Source: an uncultured Collinsella sp. (lineage in GTDB: Bacteria; Actinomycetota; Coriobacteriia; Coriobacteriales; Coriobacteriaceae). From it: 64,000 nucleotides of DNA. The notes under the pieces were generated by a model. It searched no databases and was not told the origin of the DNA. It worked only from the letters and a program-made list of their open reading frames with translations. The stretch lies in NCBI GenBank assembly GCA_902494345.1, contig CABUSV010000004.1, positions 62,001 to 126,000 of the forward strand, in the 5' to 3' direction. Shown piece by piece: positions 52,873 to 62,518 of the stretch (within the stretch, counting starts at the first letter, position 1; each line of letters opens with the position of its first letter). Both the position numbers and the translations under genes were made by a program.

Positions 52873-55449
52873 ATGTGCGATTGCACAGATCATAAGGACG
52901 AGATCCCTGCCTACGACGCGCAGGCCATTGAGTCCAGGTGGATGAAGGCCTGGGAGGACTCCAACCTCTTTGCCGTCGACACCGACGACAGCAAGCCCAA
53001 GAAGTATGTGCTCGAGATGTTCCCGTATCCGTCGGGCGATCTGCACATGGGCCACGCGCGCAACTATACCATCGGCGATGCCATGGCCCGTCAGGCCCGC
53101 ATGCGCGGCTACGACGTGCTGCACCCCATCGGCTTTGACGCCTTTGGCCTGCCCGCCGAGAACGCCGCCATCAAGCACAACACGCAGGCTGCTGCCTGGA
53201 CGTATAAGAACATGGACCAGGCGCTCGCCACGATGAAGCGCATGGGTTTCTCCTACGATCTGGATCGCATGGTCAAGACCTGCAGCCCTGACTACTACCG
53301 CTGGGGCCAGTGGATCTTTGAGAAGATGTGGGAAAAGGGCCTGGTCTATCGTAAGAAGAACCCGGTCAACTGGTGCCCCACCTGCAAGACCGTTCTGGCC
53401 AACGAGCAGGTTACCGAGGGCAAGTGCTGGCGCTGCGGCACCGAGCCCGAGAAGCGCGACCTTGAGCAGTGGTACTACAAGATTACCGAGTACTCTCAGG
53501 AGCTGCTCGACGACTTGGAGAAGCTCCCCGGCTGGCCCGAGCGCGTCAAGCAGATGCAGGCCAACTGGATCGGTCGCTCCGAGGGCGCTGAGGTTGACTT
53601 TACCCTGTGCGACAAGGATGGCGAGCCCATCGAGGGCGACGAGGGCAAGATCACCGTCTTCACCACGCGTGCCGATACGCTCTTTGGCGTCTCCTTCTTT
53701 GTCCTGGCTCCCGAGTACGCCGGCCTGCACGAGCTCGTCGAGGGCACGGAGTACGAGGAGGCCGTTACCAAGATCGTCGAGGATTCCAAGCATATCTCTG
53801 CCGTCGAGCGTGCCCAGGGCACCATCGAGAAGCACGGCGCTTTTACCGGCCGCTACGTGGTGAACCCCGTGAACGGCGAGAAGGTCCCCGTGTGGGTTGC
53901 CGATTATGTCGTTGCCGACTACGGTACCGGTGCCGTCATGGCCGTTCCCTGTGGCGACCAGCGCGACTTTGAGTTTGCCCGTAAGTACGACCTGCCGATC
54001 GTGCCGATCATCCTGGACGATGACGATCGCGCTGCCGTCGAGGCCAGCGGCGAGACCATCGATACCTTCCATGCCGAGACTGTCGACTGGGATTGCGCCC
54101 ACGCTGCCGAGGGCACGCTCGTCCAGTCCGGCAAGTACACCGGCATGCGCGGTGGTAAGCACTCCGAGGGCGAGGCTGCCATCGTGGCCGACCTCGAGGC
54201 CATGGGCTGCGGTCGTCGCAAGGTCGAGTTCCGCCTGCGCGACTGGCTCATTTCCCGCCAGCGCTATTGGGGCAACCCCATCCCGGCTATCCATTGCGAG
54301 CACTGCGGCATTGTGCCCGTGCCCGAGGACCAGCTGCCGGTGACGCTGCCCGAGAACCTTGACCTGGGCGCCGGCGAAACCCTCGCCGAGTGCAAGGAGT
54401 TCTACGAGACCACCTGCCCGGTCTGCGGTCGCCCGGCCAAACGCGAGACCGATACCATGGACACCTTTACCTGCTCCAGCTGGTATTACCTTCGCTATAC
54501 CGATCCGCACAACACCGAGCTGCCCTTCTCCCGCGAGGCCGCCGACCGTTGGATGCCCGTCGATAACTACATCGGCGGCATCGAGCACGCCATTCTGCAC
54601 CTGCTCTACAGCCGCTTCTTTACCAAGGCGCTGCGCGACCTGGGCCTGCTGAGTGTGGACGAGCCCTTCACCAACCTGCTGTGCCAGGGCATGGTCAAGG
54701 ACGAGAACGGCGACACCATGTCCAAGTCCAAGGGCAATGTCGTGCCTCCGAGCTCGGTCATCGAGCCCTACGGCGCCGACACCATGCGTCTGGCGATCCT
54801 GTTTATCGCCCCGCCCGAGAAGGACTTCGACTGGGATCCCAAGGCCGTTGAGGGCGCCAACCGCTTCATCAAGCGCGCCTGGCGTATCGTTTGGCAGCTC
54901 GTCCAGTCCGGCGACGCCAACGTGGCCTTCGACAAGTCCGCGCTCGACGAGGTTGCGATGAAGCTCTATCGCGAGCGTCACCGCACCATCGCCAAGTGCA
55001 CCGAGGACTTCGATCGCGGCCAGTTCAACACCGCCATCTCGGCCGTCATGGAGCTCGTCAACGCGGCGAGCGCCTACCTCAACGCCACCGAGGGTACCGC
55101 CCGCGACAAGGCGCTGTGCTACGGCGTGGCGAAGGATATCGTGAGCGTCCTTGCCCCCATCTGCCCGTTCTGGGCCGACGAGCTGTGGCACGAGGCACTC
55201 GGCTGCGAGGGCAACGCCTACACCGCCGCCTGGCCCGAGTTCGACCTGGCCGAGTCCGTTGAGGACACGGTGCAGATCGTGGTCCAGGTGCTCGGCAAGG
55301 TCCGCGGCCGCGTCGACGTTGCCCGCGATGCCTCCAATGAGGATATGCAGGCTGCCGCCGAGGCCGCCGTCGCCAAGTGGCTCGAGGGCAAGACGGTCGT
55401 CAAGGCCATCTGCGTGCCCGGCAAGTTGGTCAACCTGGTGGTCAAGTAG
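52873..55449 (+). CDS. leuS: Leucyl-tRNA synthetase
   Basis: It charges tRNA-Leu. The 858-aa class I enzyme has the HIGH-type motif PYPSGDLHMGHARN (residues 51-64), an inserted zinc-like segment with CPTC and CWRC, the CP1 editing domain in the middle, the KMSKS-type motif TMSKSKGN near residue 616, and an anticodon-binding C-terminus. AAAGGAG lies 6 nt before the ATG. Confidence 0.97.
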   Translation: MCDCTDHKDEIPAYDAQAIESRWMKAWEDSNLFAVDTDDSKPKKYVLEMFPYPSGDLHMGHARNYTIGDAMARQARMRGYDVLHPIGFDAFGLPAENAAIKHNTQAAAWTYKNMDQALATMKRMGFSYDLDRMVKTCSPDYYRWGQWIFEKMWEKGLVYRKKNPVNWCPTCKTVLANEQVTEGKCWRCGTEPEKRDLEQWYYKITEYSQELLDDLEKLPGWPERVKQMQANWIGRSEGAEVDFTLCDKDGEPIEGDEGKITVFTTRADTLFGVSFFVLAPEYAGLHELVEGTEYEEAVTKIVEDSKHISAVERAQGTIEKHGAFTGRYVVNPVNGEKVPVWVADYVVADYGTGAVMAVPCGDQRDFEFARKYDLPIVPIILDDDDRAAVEASGETIDTFHAETVDWDCAHAAEGTLVQSGKYTGMRGGKHSEGEAAIVADLEAMGCGRRKVEFRLRDWLISRQRYWGNPIPAIHCEHCGIVPVPEDQLPVTLPENLDLGAGETLAECKEFYETTCPVCGRPAKRETDTMDTFTCSSWYYLRYTDPHNTELPFSREAADRWMPVDNYIGGIEHAILHLLYSRFFTKALRDLGLLSVDEPFTNLLCQGMVKDENGDTMSKSKGNVVPPSSVIEPYGADTMRLAILFIAPPEKDFDWDPKAVEGANRFIKRAWRIVWQLVQSGDANVAFDKSALDEVAMKLYRERHRTIAKCTEDFDRGQFNTAISAVMELVNAASAYLNATEGTARDKALCYGVAKDIVSVLAPICPFWADELWHEALGCEGNAYTAAWPEFDLAESVEDTVQIVVQVLGKVRGRVDVARDASNEDMQAAAEAAVAKWLEGKTVVKAICVPGKLVNLVVK

Positions 55450-55478
55450 GCACTGCGCGCTTAACTGACGCATAAAAG

Positions 55479-55515
55479 ACGAGGGGCGATCCGGTTGGGT
55501 CGTCCCTCGTTTTGT
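55479..55515. terminator. Bidirectional terminator between leuS and the lipoprotein gene
   Basis: ACGAGGGGCGA (55479-55489) pairs with TCGTCCCTCGT (55500-55510), flanked by AAAA on the left and TTTTG on the right. It serves leuS on the plus strand and the convergent lipoprotein gene on the minus strand. Confidence 0.85.
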
Positions 55516-55553
55516 GTTGTATGCCCTGCTTAGTCATTGCGTCGCAACGTTTT

Positions 55554-56126
55554 CTATGGGATGTGTACCAGGTCCCTAAAGTAAACGTTGCCCGTTGCCT
55601 CTTCGAACATCCAGATGTTGAGGTAGATGTCGTTGAGGTCGTTGTTCACATCAAAGTTTGGGTCGTCGAAGGTGCCGACGAAGGTGAGCATGGCTTGCGT
55701 TTCCTCGCCCGCGGCGACCGGATGGCGCATGCGCACATCGCGGACCACGCCGTTGACGTAGGCATAGGAGTCCACATCGCCAAACATCATGTCGACACCG
55801 GTGTTGTTGGTCACTGTGAAGACGAGCGCGGCGTCGCCGTAGCCATCCGTGTCCTTGCCCACGCAGGTAACATGGACGTTCTCGTCCGACTCAAGATTGA
55901 TGGGGAACTGTTCTTGGGGTTCGGGGCCCAGACTCTGGGGATCGACGATATCTTCGTCGATTTTGTCGAAGCTCTCCGATGGCGTCGTTTTCTCGATGGC
56001 TTTTGTGCTGCCAGGGTTCGGTTCGCATGTTCCGGTTTTGCCATTCGCGCTGCCGCAGCCCAAGAGGGCCAACGAGCACGTTGCGATGGCGAGTGCAGTC
56101 ATGCAGAGGGTGCCTAGGCGTTTCAT
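55554..56126 (-). CDS. Secreted lipoprotein with C-terminal beta domain
   Basis: A 190-aa lipoprotein: signal MKRLGTLCMTALAIATCSLA with lipobox LLGC (Cys ~24), a linker rich in Ser/Glu/Asp, then a beta-sandwich-like domain (VHVTCVGKDTDGYGDAALVF then TVTNNTGVDMMFG) similar to DUF4352/telokin-type immunoglobulin-like domains of extracellular lipoproteins. AAGGAG lies 6 nt before ATG 56126. It is a single gene convergent with leuS. No catalytic motif is evident. Confidence 0.82.
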   Translation of the reverse strand: MKRLGTLCMTALAIATCSLALLGCGSANGKTGTCEPNPGSTKAIEKTTPSESFDKIDEDIVDPQSLGPEPQEQFPINLESDENVHVTCVGKDTDGYGDAALVFTVTNNTGVDMMFGDVDSYAYVNGVVRDVRMRHPVAAGEETQAMLTFVGTFDDPNFDVNNDLNDIYLNIWMFEEATGNVYFRDLVHIP

Positions 56127-56388
56127 GGGTGACTCCTTGCCGTAGAGGATTTGGAAAGGTTCGTCGTTTCGCGACTTGTTGGCTGGCTTGTTGCAGAATG
56201 CCCCATAGCGTAAGTCTGATCGATAGGGGCTCGGGGAGGAATGCCCTTGGGGTCCGAACTGGCCTGTGGAATGGGACGCATGGCCCGTTCTTGGACCATT
56301 GGGCGCTTGCCTCATGGAGTCTTTAGTCCAATTGTCCTATTCTTGTGGAGAAGCTGTGCGCACGCTGACCTGCAGGTTCGTACTGTGC

Positions 56389-56417
56389 TTGCACGTTTCC
56401 GCAGCTATTGGTATAGT
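56389..56417 (+). promoter_or_regulatory. Promoter of the rimP-nusA-infB operon
   Basis: TTGCAC (56389-56394), a 17-nt spacer, and TATAGT (56412-56417). It lies ~80 nt upstream of rimP and before an attenuator-like hairpin. The remaining gap back to the lipoprotein start (56127-56388) shows no gene. Confidence 0.65.
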
Positions 56418-56442
56418 TTGCTTGCAAATGAAGTTGTAATTG

Positions 56443-56475
56443 AAAGAAGTGGGGTTTCGGCCCCGCTTCTTTTTT
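56443..56475 (+). terminator. Attenuator-like terminator in the rimP leader
   Basis: AAAGAAGTGGGG (56443-56454) pairs with CCCCGCTTCTTT (56461-56472) through one G-U, with a 6-nt loop and a T-run to 56475. It is a textbook intrinsic terminator placed between the promoter and rimP with no gene before it, so it can only act on this leader. Confidence 0.75.
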
Positions 56476-56495
56476 GTATGGATGGAGGTGCCGCA

Positions 56496-56990
56496 ATGGT
56501 CAAGACCAAGACCGAGCAGGCGATCATCGACGCGCTCGAGGCCGTCGCTCCCCAGCACGATATCGACATCGTCGACGTCGAGCTCGTGGGTGCCACCAAG
56601 GCCCCCTGCGTGCGCGTGCGTATCGAGGGTGCCGAGGGTCAGAGCCTGTCGCTCAACGACGTCACGGCCAACACCAAGTGGGTCGGCGATGTGATTGAGG
56701 AGCTCGACCCCATCTCTTCGAGCTATACGCTCGAGGTGTCGAGCCCGGGTATGGCGCGCCCGCTGCGCCGCCCGAGTGACTTTGCCCGCTTTGTGGGCGA
56801 GAACTGCGAGCTCACCTCCACCGCCACCGAGGGCCGTCGCAAGTACGCCGGCAAGATTGCCGCCGCCACCGAGACGAACGTGACCCTCGAGCTCGAGGAC
56901 GGCGAGTCCGTTACCCTCGATTTTTCTGATGTTAAAAAGTGCAAGTTGAAGCCCACCTACGACTTCAAGCCCGCGAAGGAAGGAAAGTAA
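56496..56990 (+). CDS. rimP: Ribosome maturation factor RimP
   Basis: A 164-aa 30S maturation factor. The N-terminal alpha/beta domain shows DIVDVELVGATKAPCVRVRI, then SSYTLEVSSPGMARPLRRPS (the signature block), and a C-terminal Sm-like domain (AATETNVTLELEDGESVTLD). ATG 56496 has GGAGG 7 nt upstream. It is the usual first gene of the nusA-infB operon and abuts nusA by 1 nt. Confidence 0.93.
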   Translation: MVKTKTEQAIIDALEAVAPQHDIDIVDVELVGATKAPCVRVRIEGAEGQSLSLNDVTANTKWVGDVIEELDPISSSYTLEVSSPGMARPLRRPSDFARFVGENCELTSTATEGRRKYAGKIAAATETNVTLELEDGESVTLDFSDVKKCKLKPTYDFKPAKEGK

Positions 56991-56991
56991 G

Positions 56992-58239
56992 ATGGCAGCA
57001 TCCGACATGATGTCCGCCCTGATGGAGCTTTGCCAGGAGAAGCACATCGACCAGCTCTACCTGATCGACCGCCTGGAGCAGTCGCTCGCCAAGAGCTATG
57101 CCGAGATCCTGCATCTTGAGTGGGGCGCCAAGGTGACCATCGACCGCACCACCGGCAAGATCTACGTCTACCGTCTGGAGCCGATCGACGATTCCATGGA
57201 CGAGGAGGGCAACTTCACCGAGTTCGAGGAGATCGACGTCACCCCCAAGAACACGAGCCGCATCGCTGCCCAGCACGCCAAGGCCGAGATCAACGCCATC
57301 GTGCGTAACTCCGCCCGCGAGCAGATCTACGAGGAGTTCTCCGGTCGCATCGGTGACCTCATCAGCGGTACCGTGCTGCAGTCCACGCCCGACTTCACTA
57401 TCGTCAAGATTCGCGAGGGCGTCGAGGCCGAGCTGCCGCACTTCGATCAGCGCCGTTACGAGAACGAGCGCAACGAGCGTCCGATGGGCGAGCGCTACCT
57501 GCACAACCAGCACATCAAGGCCGTGATCATCGACGTTCGCGACCCCAACTCCAACCTGCAGCCGGTTCGTGGCGAGCACAGCCGTCCGCCGATTGTCATC
57601 TCCCGTACTCACCCCGAGCTCATGCGTCGTCTGTTTGAGCAGGAGGTGCCCGAGATCTATGAGGGCACCGTCCAGATCAAGTCGATCGCCCGCGAGCCCG
57701 GCCAGCGCTCCAAGGTTGCCGTCCACTCGCTCGACGACCGTCTGGATCCCGTGGGCGCCTGCGTCGGCCCCAAGGGCAGCCGTGTTCGCGCCGTCGTGGG
57801 CGAGCTCCGTGGCGAGCGCGTCGACGTCATCCTGTGGGATGCCGATCCTGCCGTCTATGTCGCCAACGCCCTTTCGCCCGCTAAGGTCACCCGCGTCCTT
57901 ATCGACGAGGAGAAGGCCTACGCCGGCGTCATCGTGCCCGACGACCAGCTGTCCCTCGCCATCGGCAAGGAGGGCCAGAACGCCCGCCTCGCCGCGCGTC
58001 TGACCGGCTGGCACATCGACATCAAGTCCGAGACGCTTGCCGCCGACATCCTCAAGAACGTTCCCGTTCACGAGGAGCCCGCCGCCGACCTGATCGGTGA
58101 CGAGGAGGACGAGGACGTCCGCCGCTGCGAGTACGTGTCCGAGGACGGCATCCAGTGCCGCAACCAGGCTCGTCCCGGCTCCCGTTTCTGCGGTGTCCAT
58201 GACACCGACGCCTTCGATGATGCGGAGGACCTGATCTAG
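56992..58239 (+). CDS. nusA: NusA transcription factor with C-terminal zinc-knuckle extension
   Basis: A 415-aa NusA: N-terminal RNA-polymerase-binding domain (MMSALMELCQEKHIDQLYLI), S1 domain (~residues 125-200), KH1 (DPVGACVGPKGSRVRAVVGE) and KH2 (LSLAIGKEGQNARLAARLTG). After a short acidic linker it carries an extra tail with C379-x9-C389-x10-C400-x2-H403 (RRCEYVSEDGIQC...RFCGVHD), a likely zinc knuckle. Plain NusA ends near residue 350-370. The ylxR gene that often follows nusA is absent here. Confidence 0.94.
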   Translation: MAASDMMSALMELCQEKHIDQLYLIDRLEQSLAKSYAEILHLEWGAKVTIDRTTGKIYVYRLEPIDDSMDEEGNFTEFEEIDVTPKNTSRIAAQHAKAEINAIVRNSAREQIYEEFSGRIGDLISGTVLQSTPDFTIVKIREGVEAELPHFDQRRYENERNERPMGERYLHNQHIKAVIIDVRDPNSNLQPVRGEHSRPPIVISRTHPELMRRLFEQEVPEIYEGTVQIKSIAREPGQRSKVAVHSLDDRLDPVGACVGPKGSRVRAVVGELRGERVDVILWDADPAVYVANALSPAKVTRVLIDEEKAYAGVIVPDDQLSLAIGKEGQNARLAARLTGWHIDIKSETLAADILKNVPVHEEPAADLIGDEEDEDVRRCEYVSEDGIQCRNQARPGSRFCGVHDTDAFDDAEDLI

Positions 58240-58330
58240 CGCGCGGTCGCGCCGGGCGGGTCCTGGCGCGTCTCCCACGCTCGTTCAGTCTCTAGGCACC
58301 CAAGGTGCCAGAAAGGGTAGGTGAAGTCAT

Positions 58331-61045
58331 ATGGCAAAAGTCCGTGTGTCCACCCTGGCCAAAGAGTTCGGCATGACCTCCAAGGAACTGATGGGTCATC
58401 TCGCCGATATGAAGATTCCCGCTAAGTCCGCTTCCTCCACCTTGGAGGACGCCTATGTCGCCATGGTCCGCAAGCAGCTCGCCTCGGTGATCGAGGCCCG
58501 CGCCCAGGAAGTCGAGGCCGCCAAGCAGGCCGAGGAGCAGGCAGCTGCCGCCGAGGAGGCCGCTCGCGCCGCCGAGGCCGAGCGCGAGCGCATCGCCGCC
58601 GAGAAGGCCCGCGAGGAGGAGCGTCGCCAGTTTGCCGCAGCCCAGGCTGCCGAGGAGGCTGCCCGCGCCGAGGCCGAGGCCAAGAAGAAGGCCGAGCAGG
58701 AGCGCCTTGCCCGCGAGAAGGAGGAGGCTGCCCGCGAGGCCCAGCGCCGCGCCGTTCCCGCTTCCGACTCCGGTTCGCGCTTCCGTTCGCTGCTCGACCA
58801 GATCGCCGCACAGGAGACCGTGCTCAAGGAGAAGAAGGACGCCGAGGACAAGGCCAAGGCCGAGCGCGCCGCCGAGCGCGGTAACCGTCGTGGCGGCAAC
58901 AACGACCGCCGCGGTGGCCGTCGCAACGATCGCAACGCCTCCGACAACAACTCCGAGCGCAACGCCTCCGAGAGCCGTCCGCACAGCCATCGCACCAACG
59001 CCAGCAACAACGTTGCTGCCGGCATGGACTTCCCCAACCCCGATAAGCAGGGCAAGGGCAAGAAGCGCAAGGGCGGTCACAACAACGAAGAGGACCACTA
59101 CAGCCGCATGGCTCGCGAGGCCGAGGAGTACAGCCGCGAGAAGGTGCTCGAGGAGGCTCGTGCTGCCGTCGAGGAGGCCTCTCGCGAGTCCACCGGTCGC
59201 CGCAAGAAGCGCAAGGAGAAGCGCGAGCGCGAGGCTGCCAAGGCGCAGGAGGAGCGCAAGATAGAGGAGGCGCTGGCCCAGGGCGTGAACCCCGAGGACC
59301 TCGACGCCATCAAGGTCTCCCAGGGCGTTACCGTCCAGGAGCTTGCCGAGGCGCTCGACGTTCCGGCCAACGACATCATCAAGCGCCTGTTCCTGCTGGG
59401 TACGCCGCTCACCATGACGCAGTCCATGTCCGACGACCTCGTCGAGCTCGTTGCCGACGACCTGGGCCGTCAGATCAAGATCATCACCCCCGAGGAGGAG
59501 AACACCTTCTCGTTCTACGACGATCCTGCCGACCTTAAGCCTCGCGCACCGGTCGTCACCGTCATGGGTCACGTCGACCACGGCAAGACTTCGCTGCTCG
59601 ACGCCATCCGTCACACCGGCGTTGCTGCCGGCGAGGCGGGCGGCATTACGCAGGCCATCGGTGCTTCGCAGGTCATGATCAACGACCGCAAGATCACCTT
59701 TATCGATACCCCGGGTCACGCCACCTTTACGGCTATGCGTGCCCGTGGCGCCAAGGTGACCGACATCGTCATTCTGATCGTGGCTGCCGACGACGGCGTC
59801 ATGCCCCAGACGGTCGAGTCGATCAACCACGCCAAGGCTGCCGGCGTTCCCATCGTCGTTGCCGTCAACAAGATCGATAAGCCCGGCGCCAACCCCGACC
59901 GCGTGCGTCAGGAGCTCACCGAGTACGGCGTCATCCCCGAGGAGTGGGGCGGACAGAACATGTTCGTCAACATCTCTGCCAAGCAGAAGATCGGTATCGA
60001 CGACCTTCTGGAGACCGTGCTGCTCCAGGCCGACGTGCTCGAGCTCAAGGCCAACCCGGACACCTTTGCCTCCGGCAACGTCCTCGAGGCCAAGCTCGAC
60101 AAGGGCCGCGGCTCGGTCGCTACCGTGCTCGTGACCCGCGGTACCCTGCACGTGGGCGATACGCTGGTCGCCGGCCTTACCTACGGCCGCGTCCGTGCTA
60201 TGCTCGACCCCAAGGGTCGCGCCGTCACCGAGGCCGGTCCCTCCGACGCCGTCGAGATTTTGGGCCTGCAGTCCGTGCCCAACGCTGGCGACGAGTTCCG
60301 CGTGTTCGAGGACGAGCGCGAGGCACGCGCCCTGGCCGACGAGCGTTCGCTGAAGGCCCGTATCGAGGAGCAGAGCCGCGTGAAGCACGTCACGCTCGAG
60401 AACCTCTTCGAGACCATCGCCGACGCCGAGGTCAAGGAGCTCAACCTGATCATCAAGGCCGACGTCCAGGGTTCCATCGAGGCTCTTCAGGACTCGCTCG
60501 ACAAGATGGATCAGTCCGAGGTCCGCATCAACACGATCCACTCCGCTGTCGGCGCCATCAACGAGACCGACGTCGTCCTGGCCGACGCCTCCAACGCCAT
60601 CATCATCGGCTTTGGCGTCCGTCCCGACGGTAAGGCTCGCTCCGCCGCCGAGCGCGAGGGCGTCGAGATCCGTTGCTACGACGTCATCTACAAGTGCCTC
60701 GAGGAGCTCGACGCCGCCCGTATCGGCATGCTCAAGCCCACCGAGGTCGAGGTCGCCACGGGTACCGCGACCGTCCTGGACACCTTCAAGGTGCCCAAGG
60801 TTGGTATCGCCGCCGGTGTCCGCGTCGAGGAGGGCGAGATCGCCGCGACCGATTCCGTGCGCCTGGTGCGCGACGGCATCGTGGTCTTCAACGGCAAGAT
60901 CGCCTCGATGCGCCACTACAAGGACGAGGCCAAGAGCCTCAAGAGCGGCTCCGAGGGCGGCATCGGCCTGGAGAACTTCCAGGACATCAAGCCCGGCGAC
61001 CAGATTGAGGGTTACCGCATCGACCAGGTTGCCCGTACCGAGTAG
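58331..61045 (+). CDS. infB: Translation initiation factor IF-2
   Basis: A 904-aa GTPase that brings initiator tRNA to the ribosome. A short N-terminal IF2N domain (VSTLAKEFGMTSKELMGHL), a long Ala/Glu/Arg/Asn-rich linker (~residues 55-300), a second IF2N (VTVQELAEALDVPANDIIKR), then the G domain with GHVDHGKTSLLD (G1), DTPGHATF (G3) and NKIDKPGA (G4), and the C-terminal domains. The long charged linker is normal for high-GC bacteria. The 91-nt gap after nusA holds no gene. Confidence 0.96.
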   Translation: MAKVRVSTLAKEFGMTSKELMGHLADMKIPAKSASSTLEDAYVAMVRKQLASVIEARAQEVEAAKQAEEQAAAAEEAARAAEAERERIAAEKAREEERRQFAAAQAAEEAARAEAEAKKKAEQERLAREKEEAAREAQRRAVPASDSGSRFRSLLDQIAAQETVLKEKKDAEDKAKAERAAERGNRRGGNNDRRGGRRNDRNASDNNSERNASESRPHSHRTNASNNVAAGMDFPNPDKQGKGKKRKGGHNNEEDHYSRMAREAEEYSREKVLEEARAAVEEASRESTGRRKKRKEKREREAAKAQEERKIEEALAQGVNPEDLDAIKVSQGVTVQELAEALDVPANDIIKRLFLLGTPLTMTQSMSDDLVELVADDLGRQIKIITPEEENTFSFYDDPADLKPRAPVVTVMGHVDHGKTSLLDAIRHTGVAAGEAGGITQAIGASQVMINDRKITFIDTPGHATFTAMRARGAKVTDIVILIVAADDGVMPQTVESINHAKAAGVPIVVAVNKIDKPGANPDRVRQELTEYGVIPEEWGGQNMFVNISAKQKIGIDDLLETVLLQADVLELKANPDTFASGNVLEAKLDKGRGSVATVLVTRGTLHVGDTLVAGLTYGRVRAMLDPKGRAVTEAGPSDAVEILGLQSVPNAGDEFRVFEDEREARALADERSLKARIEEQSRVKHVTLENLFETIADAEVKELNLIIKADVQGSIEALQDSLDKMDQSEVRINTIHSAVGAINETDVVLADASNAIIIGFGVRPDGKARSAAEREGVEIRCYDVIYKCLEELDAARIGMLKPTEVEVATGTATVLDTFKVPKVGIAAGVRVEEGEIAATDSVRLVRDGIVVFNGKIASMRHYKDEAKSLKSGSEGGIGLENFQDIKPGDQIEGYRIDQVARTE

Positions 61046-61056
61046 GGGGTAGCACT

Positions 61057-61467
61057 ATGAAGCAAACGCAGGCAACCCGCCGTCTGGGCGAGCAGCTTCG
61101 CGAGAAGCTCGGTTATATCCTGCTCTTTGAGGTTTCCGATCCGCGTCTCGACCTGGTCACCCTGACCGCGGTCGAGGTCGCGGTGGACCGTTCGTTCGCG
61201 CGTGTGTACGTGTCGTGCGATGCGAGCCGCTACGACGAGGTCATGGAGGCGCTCGCCAGCGCCAAGGGCCGCATTCGCAGCTTGTTGGCCCGTTCGCTCG
61301 ATTGGCGTGTCACGCCCGAGCTCGATTTTCGTATCGATCGCTCGACCGATGAGGCTGAGCGCATCACGCGTGCGCTGGAAAACGTTCCCGCCACGCTTGC
61401 GATCGAAAAGGACGAGGACGGCTATCCGATAGCGGATGCCGCCCAGGAGGCAGCTTTAGATGACTAA
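61057..61467 (+). CDS. rbfA: Ribosome-binding factor RbfA
   Basis: A 136-aa KH-like 30S assembly factor. RRLGEQLREKLGYILLFEVS, DPRLDLVTLTAVEVAVD and LDFRIDRSTDEAERITRALE are family blocks. It starts 11 nt after infB and overlaps nrnA by 8 nt. Confidence 0.93.
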   Translation: MKQTQATRRLGEQLREKLGYILLFEVSDPRLDLVTLTAVEVAVDRSFARVYVSCDASRYDEVMEALASAKGRIRSLLARSLDWRVTPELDFRIDRSTDEAERITRALENVPATLAIEKDEDGYPIADAAQEAALDD

Positions 61468-62503
61468 TTCCGCCGACCTCGCTTCGTGCGAGTCTGCAGA
61501 TATTCAGCGACGCATCCTCGAGCTCATCGAGGGTGCGTCCTCCATTGCGATTTCGGGACACACTTCTCCCGATGGCGACGCCCTGGGCTCCGTGTTGGGT
61601 CTGGGCCTCTCGCTCATGAAGTTTTTCCCCAGCAAGGACATTGCCCTGCTGCTGGCAGACGATGATCCGGTGCCGCGCATTTACCGTTTTATGGAGGGCT
61701 CCGATCGCCTGGTGCCGGCATCTGCGTACACTGGCAACCCGGATCTGTTCATCTCGGTGGACGTGCCGGTTGTCGAGCGCCTGAACAACTCCGCCGACGT
61801 GCTTCGCCGCTCGTCGCATGTGGTGTGCTTCGATCACCATCCTGCGCGCGAGGAGTTTGCCGAGCTGAGCTTGAGGTGCATTGATGCCGCGGCCTGCGCT
61901 ATGATCATCGACCGCTTCTTGGACAATTGCGGCATTGTCGCCCGCGATAACATCGCGACCTGTCTGCTGTGCGGCCTGGTTACCGATACCGGCCGTTTTC
62001 AGTACCAAAACGCCGATGCCGCCGCGTTCCATGCAGCCTCGCGCCTGGTTGCCCACGGTGCCGATCCGGCGCGCGTTGCGCTTGAGGTCTACCAGAGCAT
62101 GCGCGTCGAGTTTTTGCACCTCAAGTCCATCGTTATGGGCCGTATCAAGACGGTGGCCCACGGGCGCGTCGCGTATAGCTACGCTTACCAGAGTGACCTT
62201 GAGGCCTGTGGCGTCACCTCGGATGAGTGCGACGGCCTGGTCGACGTGGTGCGCTCAGTGATGGGCGTGGAAGTCTGCCTGTTCCTGAAGGGTATTGAGG
62301 GCGATACCAAGGTGCGCGGCAACCTGCGCTCCAAGGGTGACCTCAACGTGTCCGAGATCGCTGCAGCTTTTGGCGGAGGCGGACATCCCGCTGCCGCCGG
62401 TTTCTCCAACAACGGAACGATTCTCGAGACGCTCACCGCGGCACTTCCCATGCTGGCCGAACTGGTTGGGGAGGATCCCGCTTCGGTGACCGTCGAGCTT
62501 TAA
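61460..62503 (+). CDS. nrnA: DHH-family bifunctional nanoRNase / pAp phosphatase
   Basis: A 347-aa cytoplasmic phosphoesterase that degrades very short RNAs and pAp. GHTSPDGDALGS supplies first metal ligands, DHHP (VVCFDHHPAREE) is the family motif, LVTDTGRFQ follows, and the DHHA1 domain ends with AFGGGGHPAAAGF. Common position between rbfA and truB in Firmicutes and Actinobacteria. The start overlaps rbfA by 8 nt. Confidence 0.92.
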   Translation: MTNSADLASCESADIQRRILELIEGASSIAISGHTSPDGDALGSVLGLGLSLMKFFPSKDIALLLADDDPVPRIYRFMEGSDRLVPASAYTGNPDLFISVDVPVVERLNNSADVLRRSSHVVCFDHHPAREEFAELSLRCIDAAACAMIIDRFLDNCGIVARDNIATCLLCGLVTDTGRFQYQNADAAAFHAASRLVAHGADPARVALEVYQSMRVEFLHLKSIVMGRIKTVAHGRVAYSYAYQSDLEACGVTSDECDGLVDVVRSVMGVEVCLFLKGIEGDTKVRGNLRSKGDLNVSEIAAAFGGGGHPAAAGFSNNGTILETLTAALPMLAELVGEDPASVTVEL

Positions 62504-62518
62504 CTTTTTGGATGGTAC

